Origin: RUG11241 sp964560085
GTDB taxonomy: Bacteria > Bacillota_I > Bacilli_A > RF39 > UBA660
Length of the DNA stretch: 64,000 nucleotides
Reading direction: 5' to 3'
NCBI GenBank assembly: GCA_964560085.1
Contig: CAZLKF010000003.1
Coordinates: forward strand, 37,186-101,185
Shown in pieces: positions 41,445 to 49,443 of the stretch (position 1 is its first letter; each line of letters starts with the position of its first letter). The notes beneath the pieces were generated by a model that made no database searches, was not told the DNA's origin, and saw only the letters and a list, made by a program, of their open reading frames with translations. A program made the position numbers and the translations under genes.

Positions 41445-44184
41445 AATTGGTTTTTTTGTAATTCTATGTGTAATTCTAAGTGACTTATTATATCCATACG
41501 CAATAAATAGTTTAACAAGTTCAGCTTCAACCATTGTTTCTATTATCTATTTCTTTAACTTAACTTGCTTTTCTTATTTTCTAGGAAGAAAAGCCAAAGA
41601 AAATAACGATTATTTATATAAAATATCTATATTTTACTTTATATTCAATTTAATATGTAACATCATTAATTATAATAATGGATTACAACTATTAGAACCA
41701 TTTTATACTACTAAGATTCTTTTATGCTTTATTATTTGGAGTTTAATTGCCAAGTATTTTACAAAAAAAATATATATTCCCCTATTTACAATTATTGCTT
41801 TATTAATTGGCTTTTATCCCGAAATAAATACTACTTTATCTTTATCTTGGTTAATATCCCTTTTTCCATTTTTCCTAATTGGTTACAATATTGATTATGA
41901 GTTAAAATGGAAAAATTGGCTAAAAGTATTAATCGGAATTATCTTATTTATTACTATCATCGGTGTTATTGTATTTATTCTAAAAAGATTTTATGTATCA
42001 TATGACATTCTTCTTTTAAAACCATATTTAGCAAAAAAACATTTGATTTTTAGATTTGGTGTGTTTGCCCTTTCAATTATGATGATTATTGCTTTAAATT
42101 TAATATGTAGTACCAATAGATTTAAATTAATTGAAAAATTTGGTAACAATGCAATTATTAGCTACGCTCTATTACCTATATTTAGTCTATTATTTTCAAA
42201 ATTAGTCGATGTTAATTACTATAATAATTACTATATTATTTACGCTTTTATTGCAACAATATTAGTACTTATCTTAACAGCTAACAATTTTTTAAGAAAT
42301 ATCATCGATAAAATATTTAAGAAAATTAAAAACAACTCTCTAATAACCATCTCTATTATTATTTTAGCAATTATTTGTTTAGCAATCCCAAAATTAAAAG
42401 TAAACTATATAAACTACCCAATATATGAAAAAATGAGTGAAAAAGAAATAAATGATATTGATAATGCTGTTTCTATTTCATTTGTTGGCGATTTAATTCT
42501 TCTTGAAAATCAAATTAAAAGCGCTTATAACGGCTCTAATTATAACTTTGATCGTATGTTTGAATACTCAAAAAAATATTTGGAACAATCAGATTTAGCA
42601 ATTGGTGTTTTAGAAGGACCTGTTGCTAATGGTGATTACACAATTGGTAATTTTGATGATGGTGTAGAGCTTCACTTAAATTATCCAAAGAGTTTTCTAA
42701 CAAGTATCAAAAATAGCGGGATTGACCTTGTTTCAACTGCTAATAATCACTTGTTGGATATGGGAGTTATTGGAGCTAATGATACAATTGATGCTTTAGC
42801 AAATGCCAATTTAGATTATGTTGGTTCTTTGAACAATAAATATAAAATATTGGAAGTTGAAGGTTTAAAAATTGCTGTTTTAGCATATACCTACGGGGCA
42901 AACTACTACACCGAAGATGAATTAATTAAACTTGATATTACTTCTGTCATTGTCGATCCAAGTAGTAAAAATTTCAACAAAGTTAAACAAAATGTTATTA
43001 AAGATTTCCAAAATGTTAAGAGTATGAATGTTGATTTAATTGTAGTTATTCCTCATATGGGAACACAATTTTCACATGAAACTGATGTTTTTCAAAACAC
43101 TTGGAATAAAATTTTCGTTGAAAATGGAGCATCTATTATTTTTGGTGATCATTCACATGCTGTTCAACCAATTGAATATGTAAATGATACAATTATTATT
43201 AATAGTCCAGGTAATTTTGCTAATCAATATACTTTGCATGATGGTGATGCAACAAGTATTGTCGAAGTGTATGTTGATAAATCAACCAAAAAAATTGTTG
43301 CTTCTTCAGTTATCCCTATGTATACACAAGCCAATAACGATGGCTTTTTCAGAGCTTTACCTATCTACGATATTATGAACAATGACATTCTTTATAATAG
43401 TATAAGTAGCTATGAAATGACGCGAATTAAAGATGTTCATTCGTTAATTACCAAAGTAATGCTTAATCAAAATATAGATATTGATAATATTGAAGAAAAA
43501 TACTATTTCTTTAAAAATGGTTATAAAAGAAATGAAGTAAATAATTCTAGCCTAACAATTATTGATACTCCTTTAACTAAAAAAATTAATAATAGTCAGA
43601 GTATTTGTTTTATAGGTGATAGTGTTACTGAAGGAACTAGAAATGGAGGTTATGGCTGGTATGAACCTTTGATGAGTAAATTCAATACTAAGGTTAATAC
43701 TGTTGCTTATGGATCATATACAACAAAATTATTACTACAAAACAAAGAAAATGAATTAAAAAATTGCAATAGTGATCTTTACATTATTGCAATTGGAACT
43801 AATGATATTCGTTATCGTGATGCTAGTGAATGTGCCATGACTTCAAAAGAATATATAACTAATATTGAAAAAATATTATCAATAATTACCAAAGAAAATA
43901 AAAATGCTGAATTTGTTTTTATTGCTCCTTGGTTTTCGTTAAAAAGTGATAATGTTTCAGTTTTAAATCATGAAGATAAATTAAAGTTAATAAATGAATA
44001 TTCTCAAGCATTAGCCGAATACTCTTTAAAAAATAATCACTTGTTTATAAATCCTAATGCTTTAATTGAAGAATCACTAAAAGCTAAAAACAGCAATTAT
44101 TATATGAAAGACTTTATCCATCCGAATAAAACAAAAGGAATTGAATTATATAGTTGGGCAGTATTAGAAGCAAGTAAAATTTAA
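41431..44184 (+). CDS. Three-domain membrane protein: acyltransferase-3-like TM region, CapA domain, SGNH hydrolase
   Basis: 917 residues. Residues 1-325 hold about ten TM helices resembling the acyltransferase-3/OafA membrane module (family not certain). Residues about 348-650 are a CapA/PgsA metallophosphatase-like domain: SISFVGDLILLE, VLEGPV, LVSTANNHLLDMG, VVIPHMGTQFS, IIFGDHSHAVQP. Residues about 726-917 are an SGNH/GDSL hydrolase with FIGDSVTEGT (Ser), IAIGTNDIRY and the catalytic DFIHPN. The soluble domains should lie outside the membrane. It looks like an envelope polymer acyl-transfer/hydrolysis machine coupled to the acyltransferase upstream, with which it overlaps by 14 nt. Confidence 0.85.
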   Translation: MKTNKIGFFVILCVILSDLLYPYAINSLTSSASTIVSIIYFFNLTCFSYFLGRKAKENNDYLYKISIFYFIFNLICNIINYNNGLQLLEPFYTTKILLCFIIWSLIAKYFTKKIYIPLFTIIALLIGFYPEINTTLSLSWLISLFPFFLIGYNIDYELKWKNWLKVLIGIILFITIIGVIVFILKRFYVSYDILLLKPYLAKKHLIFRFGVFALSIMMIIALNLICSTNRFKLIEKFGNNAIISYALLPIFSLLFSKLVDVNYYNNYYIIYAFIATILVLILTANNFLRNIIDKIFKKIKNNSLITISIIILAIICLAIPKLKVNYINYPIYEKMSEKEINDIDNAVSISFVGDLILLENQIKSAYNGSNYNFDRMFEYSKKYLEQSDLAIGVLEGPVANGDYTIGNFDDGVELHLNYPKSFLTSIKNSGIDLVSTANNHLLDMGVIGANDTIDALANANLDYVGSLNNKYKILEVEGLKIAVLAYTYGANYYTEDELIKLDITSVIVDPSSKNFNKVKQNVIKDFQNVKSMNVDLIVVIPHMGTQFSHETDVFQNTWNKIFVENGASIIFGDHSHAVQPIEYVNDTIIINSPGNFANQYTLHDGDATSIVEVYVDKSTKKIVASSVIPMYTQANNDGFFRALPIYDIMNNDILYNSISSYEMTRIKDVHSLITKVMLNQNIDIDNIEEKYYFFKNGYKRNEVNNSSLTIIDTPLTKKINNSQSICFIGDSVTEGTRNGGYGWYEPLMSKFNTKVNTVAYGSYTTKLLLQNKENELKNCNSDLYIIAIGTNDIRYRDASECAMTSKEYITNIEKILSIITKENKNAEFVFIAPWFSLKSDNVSVLNHEDKLKLINEYSQALAEYSLKNNHLFINPNALIEESLKAKNSNYYMKDFIHPNKTKGIELYSWAVLEASKI

Positions 44185-44185
44185 A

Positions 44186-44230
44186 TTCACCTTTGTATTC
44201 TTTTTGAATATATTAAAATGAATACAAAGG
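44186..44230 (+). promoter_or_regulatory. Promoter with 11-bp inverted repeat, ABC substrate-binding gene
   Basis: TTCACC (44186-44191), 17 nt, TATATT (44209-44214). CCTTTGTATTC (44190-44200) and GAATACAAAGG (44220-44230) are perfect inverted repeats flanking the -10; the right arm runs from about +1 and includes the first part of the AGGAGG Shine-Dalgarno. This is operator-like geometry. Confidence 0.6.
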
Positions 44231-44237
44231 AGGAAAA

Positions 44238-45221
44238 ATGAAAAAATATATTATACCTTTAATTACTATCGGATTACTTATCGTTTGCTTAATTATCAGT
44301 TTTTTCCCAAAATCTAATAATAATTTAAAGAAAGTTAGAGTTGCTGAAGTTGCACATAGTGTTTTTTATGCTCCACAATACGTTGCCCATGCTCTAGGAT
44401 ATTTTGAAGATGAAGGATTGGATGTAGAAATTATTCTCACTTCTGGTGCTGATGCAGTTGCTGCTTCTGTCTTATCAGGAGATGTCGAAATTGGTTTTTG
44501 TGGTAGTGAAGCAACTATTTATATTTACAATAATGGTGAAGAAGATTATTTAGTAAACTTTGCAGGTTTAACTAAGAAAGACGGCAGTTTTATTGTTGCT
44601 CGTGAAAAACTCGAACAATTTGAATTGGCTGATTTAAAAGGCACTTACGTCATAGGTGGTCGTAAGGGTGGAATGCCAGAAATGACACTTGAATGGATTT
44701 TAAAAGAAAATGGAATTAATCCGCAGACAGACTTAACAATTGACACAAGTATCGCCTTTGCCGCTATGTCAGGGGCATTTATAGGAGGCACAGGCGACTT
44801 TGTAACTTTATTTGAACCAACTGCTCTAAAGCTTGAGCAAGAGGAATATGGATATGTTGTAGCCTCTTTAGGTGAACTTGGTGGCGAGGTTCCATACACT
44901 GTTTATAATGCTAAAAAAAGTTATATAAATAATAACCCTGAAACAATTAAATCTTTTGTAAAAGCAATTCAAAAAGGCCTAGATTATACTCACAATCATT
45001 CAGCTTCGGAAATTGCTGAAATCATTCTTGAATATTTTCCTGATACTTCATTGAATGATTTGACAAAAATTGTTGAACGATACAAATCTATTGATTCTTG
45101 GTATCCTACAACTTATATTGACGAAACAAGTTTTAATCATGTTTTAGAAATTATTGAAGCAGCTGGTGAATTAAAAAACAAGGTTCCATATAATAAAATT
45201 ATCGACAATAGTTTTAGATAA
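44238..45221 (+). CDS. NMT1/ThiY-like ABC transporter substrate-binding protein
   Basis: 327 residues with an N-terminal hydrophobic anchor (about 5-22; no canonical lipobox) and a periplasmic-binding-type II fold. Signature elements include EVAHSVFYAPQYVAHALGYF, SGADAVAASVLSGDVEIGFC and GGRKGGMPEMTLEWIL, characteristic of the SsuA/TauA/ThiY group that binds sulfonates, nitrate-like anions or pyrimidine precursors. The ligand cannot be fixed. Its ATPase and permease lie 1.5 kb further on, beyond an inverted gene, and carry similar upstream sequence. Confidence 0.88.
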   Translation: MKKYIIPLITIGLLIVCLIISFFPKSNNNLKKVRVAEVAHSVFYAPQYVAHALGYFEDEGLDVEIILTSGADAVAASVLSGDVEIGFCGSEATIYIYNNGEEDYLVNFAGLTKKDGSFIVAREKLEQFELADLKGTYVIGGRKGGMPEMTLEWILKENGINPQTDLTIDTSIAFAAMSGAFIGGTGDFVTLFEPTALKLEQEEYGYVVASLGELGGEVPYTVYNAKKSYINNNPETIKSFVKAIQKGLDYTHNHSASEIAEIILEYFPDTSLNDLTKIVERYKSIDSWYPTTYIDETSFNHVLEIIEAAGELKNKVPYNKIIDNSFR

Positions 45222-45224
45222 TAT

Positions 45225-45258
45225 AAAAAGAACATAAGCATCACTTATGTTCTTTTTT
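45225..45258. terminator. Bidirectional terminator between substrate-binding gene and the converging gene
   Basis: AAAAGAACATAAG/CTTATGTTCTTTT, a perfect 13-bp stem (45226-45238 with 45244-45256), with T/A runs on both sides. Confidence 0.85.
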
Positions 45259-46423
45259 ATTTTGCATAAACAACATTATTTATAACTAATGTATCTAAAC
45301 ATCCACTAATAGTTTTTTCTTTAATTTTGTGCGTATTAAGATTAAAAACCCCAACTTTACTTTCTGATAAAGCACAAGTCTCACTATCATAATCAGCTGA
45401 AACAAAAATTATTTCTTCATCATTCATGTAAGCCATTTCGGAAATTTTCGTTGGAATTTCATATATTTTCTTATTATAAATTCCATCATATAAATAAACT
45501 TTATTATCATCATTATAAATATACAATTCTTTATAATTAATGAATTGAGCTACTTCGATATCTATTTCTGTAACAAATTTTTTATCTTGAGAATCAATAT
45601 TAAATTCATACAGCATTACCGTTTTTTCACTACGATCTTGAACTAAATATAAAATCTTATCTTCGCCCTCGAATTCGGCAAGTAAAACATTATCGGCAAT
45701 TAACACACTATCGCCAGTTAAAAAACTATACAAGTTAGTTTTACCTTCTTTATTATAAATAATATAATTCTTATTTATACTTACTATATAGCAATCAGAA
45801 AGATTAAAGTCTAAATCATTGGTTTGATTACTAACTACATCATAATATAACACACGAGAGTCATTTACAAAGTAAATAAGATTATCAGCAAAAAAAATTC
45901 GATCATCATTATGTTCATTAAAGTTTTCAACTTTATTTGATTTATAACTACTATTATTTAATGTAATTTCAAGCAATGCTAAATTATCACTTTCGAGCAA
46001 AACATATAGTTTATTATTATAATAATTATATTCAAAATTATTATATTTAGATAAATCCAAGACAGAATATTCTTCTCCATTATTATCTTTTAAATATAGA
46101 TATAATTCATTACTCACATTTTTACGAGTGTAAGCAGATTTAATTGATATTTCTTTTTCTTCTAATGGTCGTTGAGTAACAACGAATTCTTTATCATTTC
46201 TTCGTGGAAGATTATAACCAATTAAAATCCCAATTGCTAGCATAACAACCAAAATAATTGTTAAAACAATAATCCTTAATGTTTTCTTTTGATCTTTCTC
46301 TATTGTTTCTTCATCAAACCCAGTAATTTTTTCCATTACTTGATAATCTTCTTCGTTCCACATTAAACTATCTTTTTCAATAGTATCATCATTTTCCTGA
46401 AGATCTTTTTCATATTTTTCCAT
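45257..46423 (-). CDS. Single-pass membrane protein with beta-propeller-like extracellular domain, unknown
   Basis: 388 residues. An acidic cytosolic N-terminus (about 1-48; EKDLQENDDTIEKD), one TM segment (about 49-72), then about 315 extracellular residues with repeating short beta strands such as LYLYLKDNNGEEYSVLDLSK, KLYVLLESDNL and YIYNDDNKVYLYDG, which suggest a propeller similar to DUF5050-like proteins. I do not recognise the family. It sits inverted between the substrate-binding gene and the ATPase of an ABC importer. TTGAAA-17-TATACT is its promoter. Confidence 0.7.
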   Translation of the reverse strand: MEKYEKDLQENDDTIEKDSLMWNEEDYQVMEKITGFDEETIEKDQKKTLRIIVLTIILVVMLAIGILIGYNLPRRNDKEFVVTQRPLEEKEISIKSAYTRKNVSNELYLYLKDNNGEEYSVLDLSKYNNFEYNYYNNKLYVLLESDNLALLEITLNNSSYKSNKVENFNEHNDDRIFFADNLIYFVNDSRVLYYDVVSNQTNDLDFNLSDCYIVSINKNYIIYNKEGKTNLYSFLTGDSVLIADNVLLAEFEGEDKILYLVQDRSEKTVMLYEFNIDSQDKKFVTEIDIEVAQFINYKELYIYNDDNKVYLYDGIYNKKIYEIPTKISEMAYMNDEEIIFVSADYDSETCALSESKVGVFNLNTHKIKEKTISGCLDTLVINNVVYAK

Positions 46424-46438
46424 ATTTTCACCACTAGA

Positions 46439-46467
46439 AGTATACCATAATATTATCTCTTTTTCAA
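46439..46467 (-). promoter_or_regulatory. Promoter of the inverted membrane-protein gene
   Basis: TTGAAA (46462-46467), 17 nt, TATACT (46439-46444) with TGG extension. Within about 20 bp of the start codon. Confidence 0.75.
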
Positions 46468-46599
46468 TTAATAATATTTAAGTTGAACTCCACAAAAAAA
46501 TTATTTATTTTGTTTTAATAATTAATACATATAATCCATCACTTTTTATCAAAAAGTTGTAAATTGTCATTCGATTAGTTTATTCATAAAACTTTTCCC

Positions 46600-46633
46600 G
46601 TGTTTATCATATTATTTTTTATATAATAAACAC
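46600..46633. promoter_or_regulatory. Inverted repeat in the 294-bp gap before the ABC ATPase
   Basis: GTGTTTAT/ATAAACAC (46600-46607 with 46626-46633), 8-bp arms about 85 bp upstream of the ATPase start; it includes a TATAAT at 46622-46627. The remainder of 46468-46682 holds AT-rich sequence and ACTTTTT/AAAAAGT near 46540, with no recognisable riboswitch. Confidence 0.35.
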
Positions 46634-46682
46634 TAGTTTTTTTCACTTACACATATGCTTTTTTTGAATATACTATTCTAGA

Positions 46683-46717
46683 AGGAGGAAAGTTTATTTA
46701 ACAATAAACATGAATCT
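46683..46717 (+). promoter_or_regulatory. Shine-Dalgarno set apart from start codon by a hairpin
   Basis: AGGAGG (46683-46688) is followed by GTTTATT/AATAAAC (46692-46698 with 46703-46709), a 7-bp hairpin, and then the ATG at 46718. Linear distance is 29 nt; folding brings it to about 11. A 3-codon ORF from ATG 46710 overlaps the start codon (ATGA). Confidence 0.5.
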
Positions 46718-47470
46718 ATGAAAAAAGAAAATATTTTAGTAATTAAAAATTTGAGCAAGAAATATCAAACCAAGACTTCAGAGACTTTAGCGATCGAAAA
46801 CTTTTCTTATACTTTAAAAGATGGTGAATTTGTTGCTATTGTAGGTCCTTCTGGTTGTGGAAAAACAACTATTCTTTCTATTTTATGTGGATTAGTTGAA
46901 AAAAATAATGGTGTTATTGAAATAGACAATAACAAAAAAATCGGTTATATGTTGCAACAAGACTCTCTTTTTGAATGGCGAACTATCTTAGAAAATTGCC
47001 TTTTAGGTTTAGAAATAGCAAATAATCTAAATAATAAAACCAAAAATAATGTTATTAAACTTCTAAACAACTATGGTTTAGGTGATTTTATCAATAGTTA
47101 TCCCAATAATTTGTCGGGTGGTATGCGTCAAAGGGTTGCTCTAATTAGAACATTGGCAACAAACCCTGATATTTTACTGCTTGATGAACCATTTAGTGCT
47201 CTTGATTATCAAACAAGATTGGCTGTTGCCAATGATGTTCATAAAATAATCAGAAAAGAAAGAAAGAGCGTCATCATGGTTACTCATGATTTAGCTGAAG
47301 CTATTAGTTTAGCCGATAAAGTAATAGTCTTAACTAAAAGACCAGCAACTATAAAAAAAATATATGATATCAAATTTGATAAGAGTATGACCCCAATGGA
47401 AATAAGAAGAACTCAAGAATTTAACAATTATTATGATTTAATATGGAAGGATATAGATCAATATGTTTAG
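46718..47470 (+). CDS. NMT1-type ABC transporter ATP-binding protein
   Basis: 250 residues. Walker A GPSGCGKTT (about 43-51), Q-loop MLQQDSLFEW, signature LSGGMRQRVALIRT (about 129-142), Walker B DILLLDEPFSALD, H-loop VTHDLAEA. The Asp after Walker B and the order match SsuB/TauB/ThiZ-class importers. It couples ATP hydrolysis to uptake with the permease at 47463, which it overlaps by 8 nt. The ATG is separated from its AGGAGG by a small hairpin. Confidence 0.93.
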   Translation: MKKENILVIKNLSKKYQTKTSETLAIENFSYTLKDGEFVAIVGPSGCGKTTILSILCGLVEKNNGVIEIDNNKKIGYMLQQDSLFEWRTILENCLLGLEIANNLNNKTKNNVIKLLNNYGLGDFINSYPNNLSGGMRQRVALIRTLATNPDILLLDEPFSALDYQTRLAVANDVHKIIRKERKSVIMVTHDLAEAISLADKVIVLTKRPATIKKIYDIKFDKSMTPMEIRRTQEFNNYYDLIWKDIDQYV

Positions 47471-48251
47471 TTCAGAACACAAGAAATATTTACAAAAACT
47501 AAAAAAACGAAATATTTTAATCAATTTGATAAGAATATCAATAATTGTTGTTTTTTTATGTCTATGGCAATTTCTAGCAGATGTAAAAGTGATTAATCCT
47601 TTTATATTTTCTTCACCATCAAATATTTTTAAAACATTTATTTCATTATATGAAAATAATAATTTATTCTCACACATATTTATTACTATATACGAAACCC
47701 TAATTTGCTTTTTTATTGCTACTTTCTTAGGGATTTTTGTCGCATCACTTTTATGGTTTAATTCATTTTTTGCAAAAGTATTTGATCCTTTTTTAACTGT
47801 ATTAAATAGTTTGCCAAAAGTTTCATTAGGACCAATTATTATCATTTGGTTTGGAGCTAATACAAGTTCTATTATTGTAATGGCTTTACTTATTACAGTT
47901 ATTACTTCTATTATTTCCATCTATCAAGGTTTTAAAGAGGTTAATCAAAGTAAAATTATTTTGTTACAGTCATTAAAAGCTACAAAGTTGCAAATGTTTT
48001 TTAAACTAATATTACCAGCTAATTATTCTAATATTATTAGCACTTTAAAAATAAACATCAGCATGTCTTTAATTGGAGTCATCATGGGTGAATTGTTAGT
48101 TTCTAAAAAAGGAATTGGCTATCTAATAATGTATGGATCTCAAGTATTTAATCTTAATTTAGTAATGACTGGTATAATTTTATTAGGAATTATTTCGGCA
48201 ATAATTTATTACTTAATTCTAGCCTTAGAAAAAAAATTAATTAAAAATTAA
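47463..48251 (+). CDS. NMT1-type ABC transporter permease
   Basis: 262 residues with six TM segments. The cytoplasmic coupling (EAA-like) loop appears as LLQSLKATKLQMFFKLILPA (about 162-181), the standard site for the ATPase. The N-terminal TM with ISIIVVFLCLWQFLADVKV and the FGANTSSIIVMALLI segment match the SsuC/TauC/ThiX permease family. It completes an importer with the ATPase and, probably, the distal substrate-binding protein. Confidence 0.92.
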   Translation: MFSSEHKKYLQKLKKRNILINLIRISIIVVFLCLWQFLADVKVINPFIFSSPSNIFKTFISLYENNNLFSHIFITIYETLICFFIATFLGIFVASLLWFNSFFAKVFDPFLTVLNSLPKVSLGPIIIIWFGANTSSIIVMALLITVITSIISIYQGFKEVNQSKIILLQSLKATKLQMFFKLILPANYSNIISTLKINISMSLIGVIMGELLVSKKGIGYLIMYGSQVFNLNLVMTGIILLGIISAIIYYLILALEKKLIKN

Positions 48252-48275
48252 AAGAATGATTATTCATTCTTTTTT
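48250..48275. terminator. Bidirectional terminator between permease and M3-like peptidase genes
   Basis: AAAAGAATGA/TCATTCTTTT (48250-48259 with 48264-48273) with T run on the plus strand and A-rich flank for the minus strand; overlaps the permease stop. Confidence 0.75.
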
Positions 48276-49374
48276 ATCGACATCTAATTAAGTTTTTACG
48301 TAAAACATTCAAATCAGTGATTTCACCCATATAAGGCATATGTTCAATTATTTCTTCACTATTATATAGTTCAACATCGAACATAGCATTCTCAATTGCT
48401 TTCAAATCTAAACTGCCATCTTCATAATGAGATGCTAAAACATCAGAAATAATTGTCCCATATGTATACAAAACAATATCTTTTAAATTAATATCATTTA
48501 ATTGATATTCATAACCATCTTTTTCGGATAAAAATTTCAACAAATCAATAGTTTCAGTAATATCTTTAAAAACAACACCATTGTCTTTTTCAATAATGTA
48601 ACCCGAATTAAGATTTAATATTAATCTTAAACTCATAGCATTATCCAAAAGAGATAGATAGTAATCTCGCTCCAGCTGTTTTATTTCTAATTGACTAAAA
48701 TTTATTTTATGGAGATAATTCATAAATAGACGTTCCATTAGCATTGAAAAAATTTCAACCGAAATATTAAATTGTTTTACATACGAACTAGTAGTAGAAT
48801 TTCTAGTAATCTTTCTTTCAAAAACATGACCAAATTCATGAACATCAGCTGCTATATTAGCAATAATGTGTTGATCTTGTGGACACAAAATAAATGATTT
48901 GTTTTTTAAAAGAGGAATTGTAATCTGTAATCCTGTAACATCTGAACAACAATAGAATACGCGATTTTCACTAATTACCTCCTTATATTCTTGATAATAT
49001 TTGGGCCCAAGACTAGCTATAAAAGATTCCATAATTTCTTTTAAATATTTCTCGTTGTAATTGCAATATTCACCAGCAAAGCTATAGGTCCAGTTGATAG
49101 ATTTATAGGTGTTCACTATCTTTTTGGACAACCCCCTTAATATGTTTGCAGTTCGATTAACTTCATCAGCTAAAGATTGCGTATATGATGAATTAAGTGG
49201 ATATTCTTTAATCAACGTTAATGCAATACCAAGTTTTTCACCAGTTAAATTAAAATATAGTTCTTCTAAGGCATCTATATTTAACACTATCTCTCTTTTT
49301 TTTGTTTTTCCACCTTTACCATCTAATAGCTCTACTAAACGATTTATTTCACATTTTATATCCAATTTACTCAT
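48274..49374 (-). CDS. M3-like zinc metallopeptidase, short form
   Basis: 366 residues. Zinc motif VHEFGHVFE (about 190-198; HEFGH) with a downstream Glu in ISVEIFSMLMER, the M3 (oligoendopeptidase F/thimet) layout. Full M3 proteins are about 560-600 residues and begin with a long helical domain; here the N-terminal part is much reduced, so it may be a separate subfamily or a chaperone-like derivative. No signal peptide, so it is probably cytosolic. Start ATG follows GGTGA. Its own promoter and terminator make it a single-gene unit. Confidence 0.78.
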   Translation of the reverse strand: MSKLDIKCEINRLVELLDGKGGKTKKREIVLNIDALEELYFNLTGEKLGIALTLIKEYPLNSSYTQSLADEVNRTANILRGLSKKIVNTYKSINWTYSFAGEYCNYNEKYLKEIMESFIASLGPKYYQEYKEVISENRVFYCCSDVTGLQITIPLLKNKSFILCPQDQHIIANIAADVHEFGHVFERKITRNSTTSSYVKQFNISVEIFSMLMERLFMNYLHKINFSQLEIKQLERDYYLSLLDNAMSLRLILNLNSGYIIEKDNGVVFKDITETIDLLKFLSEKDGYEYQLNDINLKDIVLYTYGTIISDVLASHYEDGSLDLKAIENAMFDVELYNSEEIIEHMPYMGEITDLNVLRKNLIRCR

Positions 49375-49390
49375 TTTTTCACCACTAAAT

Positions 49391-49419
49391 ACTATACTTT
49401 CTATTATCTTTTAAGTCAA
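49391..49419 (-). promoter_or_regulatory. Promoter of the M3-like peptidase gene
   Basis: TTGACT (49414-49419), 17 nt, TATAGT (49391-49396). Confidence 0.8.
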
Positions 49420-49420
49420 G

Positions 49421-49443
49421 AAAAAAAGTAACTAATGTTACTT
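49421..49443 (-). terminator. Terminator of the glucan-synthase/pgi/phosphomutase operon
   Basis: AAGTAAC/GTTACTT (49426-49432 with 49437-49443) followed by a T run, overlapping the phosphomutase stop. Confidence 0.8.

Noticed and set aside
46468..46682. Possible thiamin (TPP) riboswitch before the NMT1-type ABC ATPase
   Set aside because: Neither the CUGAGA core nor the conserved GGGGUGC-type elements are present on either strand.
47438..47920. 160-codon minus-strand ORF
   Set aside because: Antisense to the ABC permease, whose TM and EAA-loop features are clear. No start signal.
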